Shown here: piece after piece, positions 63,193 to 64,000 of the stretch
Layout: each line of letters starts with the position of its first letter
Numbering within the stretch: position 1 is the first letter of the stretch
Assembly (NCBI RefSeq): GCF_003344765.1
Contig: NZ_QPMH01000001.1
Span: 341,663-405,662, forward strand
Direction of reading: 5' to 3'
Source of the DNA: Ferruginivarius sediminum
GTDB taxonomy: Bacteria; Pseudomonadota; Alphaproteobacteria; Kiloniellales; Rhodovibrionaceae
DNA: 64,000 nt
Notes under the pieces: model-generated
Told to the model about the DNA's origin: nothing
What the model saw: only the letters and a program-made list of their open reading frames with translations
Database searches by the model: none
Program-made: the position numbers and the translations under genes

Positions 63193-64000
63193 ATGCAGGA
63201 TACTCAGGCCGCCAAGCAGTACCCGGTATTGCCGCTGCGCGACATCGTGGTCTTTCCCCACATGATCGTGCCGCTGTTCGTGGGCCGCGAGCGCTCGGTG
63301 AAGGCCCTCGACGAGGCGATGCATTACGAAAAGCAGATCCTGCTCGTCACCCAGAAGAATGCGTCGCAGGACGATCCAACACCCGAGGATATATATCGGG
63401 TCGGCGTTCTTGGCACGGTGCTGCAAGTGCTGAACCTTCCTGATCGGACAGTGAAAGTGCTGGTGGAGGGCGGCGAGCGCATGGCTCTGGAGGAGTTCGT
63501 CGATGGTGGCCCATGCTTTCAGGCCAGTGCCAGCCGCATCGAGGAAATCCGGGAGGCGGACTCGGATGTCGATGCGCTGGCCCGCACGACGCTCCGCCAG
63601 TTCGAGCGGTATATCAAGCTGGACAAGAACACGCCTTCCGAGGTCGTGGTTTCCCTGAACCAGATCGAGGAGCCCGGCAAGCTTGCCGACACGATTGCCT
63701 CGCATCTATCCCTGGGGATCGCTGAGCGTCAGGACATCCTCGAAACCGCCGCCATTGGCCGCCGGCTTGAGAAGATTTACGCCGTAATGGAAAGCGAGAT
63801 TGGCGTACTCCAGGTCGAGAAGCGGATCCGCAACCGCGTCAAGAAGCAGATGGAGAAGACGCAGCGCGAGTACTACCTGAACGAGCAGTTGAAGGCGATC
63901 CGGAAGGAGCTTGGCGAGGGCGAGGAGGGCCAGGACGAGCTTCAGGAGCTTGAGGATCGGATTGCCAGGGCGAAGCTGTCGAAGGAGGCTCGGGAGAAGG
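63193..64000 (+). CDS. lon: ATP-dependent protease Lon (3' part outside window)
   Basis: The first 269 codons of Lon, open to the window end. The N-terminal substrate-binding domain is clear: YPVLPLRDIVVFPHMIVPL, RSVKALDEAMHYEKQILLVTQK, and the coiled-coil region VEKRIRNRVKKQMEKTQREY followed by NEQLKAIRKELGEGEEG. The AAA+ and protease domains lie beyond 64000. ATG 63193 is the normal start. Confidence 0.97.
   Translation, partial: MQDTQAAKQYPVLPLRDIVVFPHMIVPLFVGRERSVKALDEAMHYEKQILLVTQKNASQDDPTPEDIYRVGVLGTVLQVLNLPDRTVKVLVEGGERMALEEFVDGGPCFQASASRIEEIREADSDVDALARTTLRQFERYIKLDKNTPSEVVVSLNQIEEPGKLADTIASHLSLGIAERQDILETAAIGRRLEKIYAVMESEIGVLQVEKRIRNRVKKQMEKTQREYYLNEQLKAIRKELGEGEEGQDELQELEDRIARAKLSKEAREK

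Overview
The window is a contiguous piece of an alphaproteobacterial chromosome of high G+C. The best family-level clues are PopZ (28937-29749), an aapJQMP amino-acid transporter, a glnB-glnA pair behind a sigma-54 type promoter, SdhE next to Mfd, and a TolC that follows a Pcm-like methyltransferase. Genus cannot be read from the sequence; a Rhodospirillales/Rhodovibrionales-like lineage is a reasonable guess. No insertion sequence, prophage, CRISPR array, rRNA or plasmid origin was seen. Gene density is about 90 percent. The only strongly atypical composition is an AT-rich gap near 32.8-33.0 kb.

Layout. 1-3.1 kb: molybdate uptake (modB partial, modA, single-domain modE with a convincing ModE operator) and a PLP cystathionine-lyase-like gene, all on minus. 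3.4-7.7 kb: general L-amino-acid ABC transporter aapJQMP. 7.7-12.2 kb (minus): tandem-GNAT protein, then a cysteine/tRNA-quality cluster sseA-alaX-cysK and a Nudix hydrolase. 12.3-13.6 kb: alpha/beta-hydrolase/OsmC fusion. 14.0-19.8 kb: peptide-type ABC transporter with a Tat-type binding protein and a fused DppD-DppF ATPase. 19.8-25.0 kb: orphan ParA, small membrane protein, DsrE protein, methyltransferase and a large cyclase-like/winged-helix/FlgO-like/TPR regulator. 25.1-26.5 kb: tRNA-Asn and tRNA-Cys flanking two unknown minus-strand genes, one of only 59 codons. 26.7-32.7 kb: pcm, tolC, popZ, valS.

32.7-36.6 kb: AT-rich leader, a secreted Cache-like sensor protein and a 945-residue chemoreceptor whose periplasmic part reads as four tandem helical units; this is the most unusual locus here. 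36.5-44.2 kb: mfd-sdhE (minus) diverging from recG, with a secreted monoheme protein inserted between. 44.3-47.8 kb: tRNA-His, aminotransferase, glnB-glnA. 48.0-53.8 kb: b561-type membrane protein, DUF3365-cytochrome c fusion, several envelope proteins and an HtpX-like protease. 53.8-59.1 kb: HpcH/HpaI aldolase, NAD(P)HX repair enzyme, a small conserved protein and a stand-alone AceE-like E1. 59.2-64.0 kb: tRNA-Leu, tig-clpP-clpX-lon (lon cut by the window end).

Functional themes are nutrient import (Mo, amino acids, peptides), nitrogen control (PII/GS), sulfur and tRNA proofreading, envelope redox proteins, chemotaxis, DNA repair (Mfd, RecG) and the protein quality-control cluster. All four tRNA genes have readable sigma-70 type promoters with 17-bp spacers. 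Both ABC operons carry a perfect GC-rich hairpin directly after the binding-protein gene.
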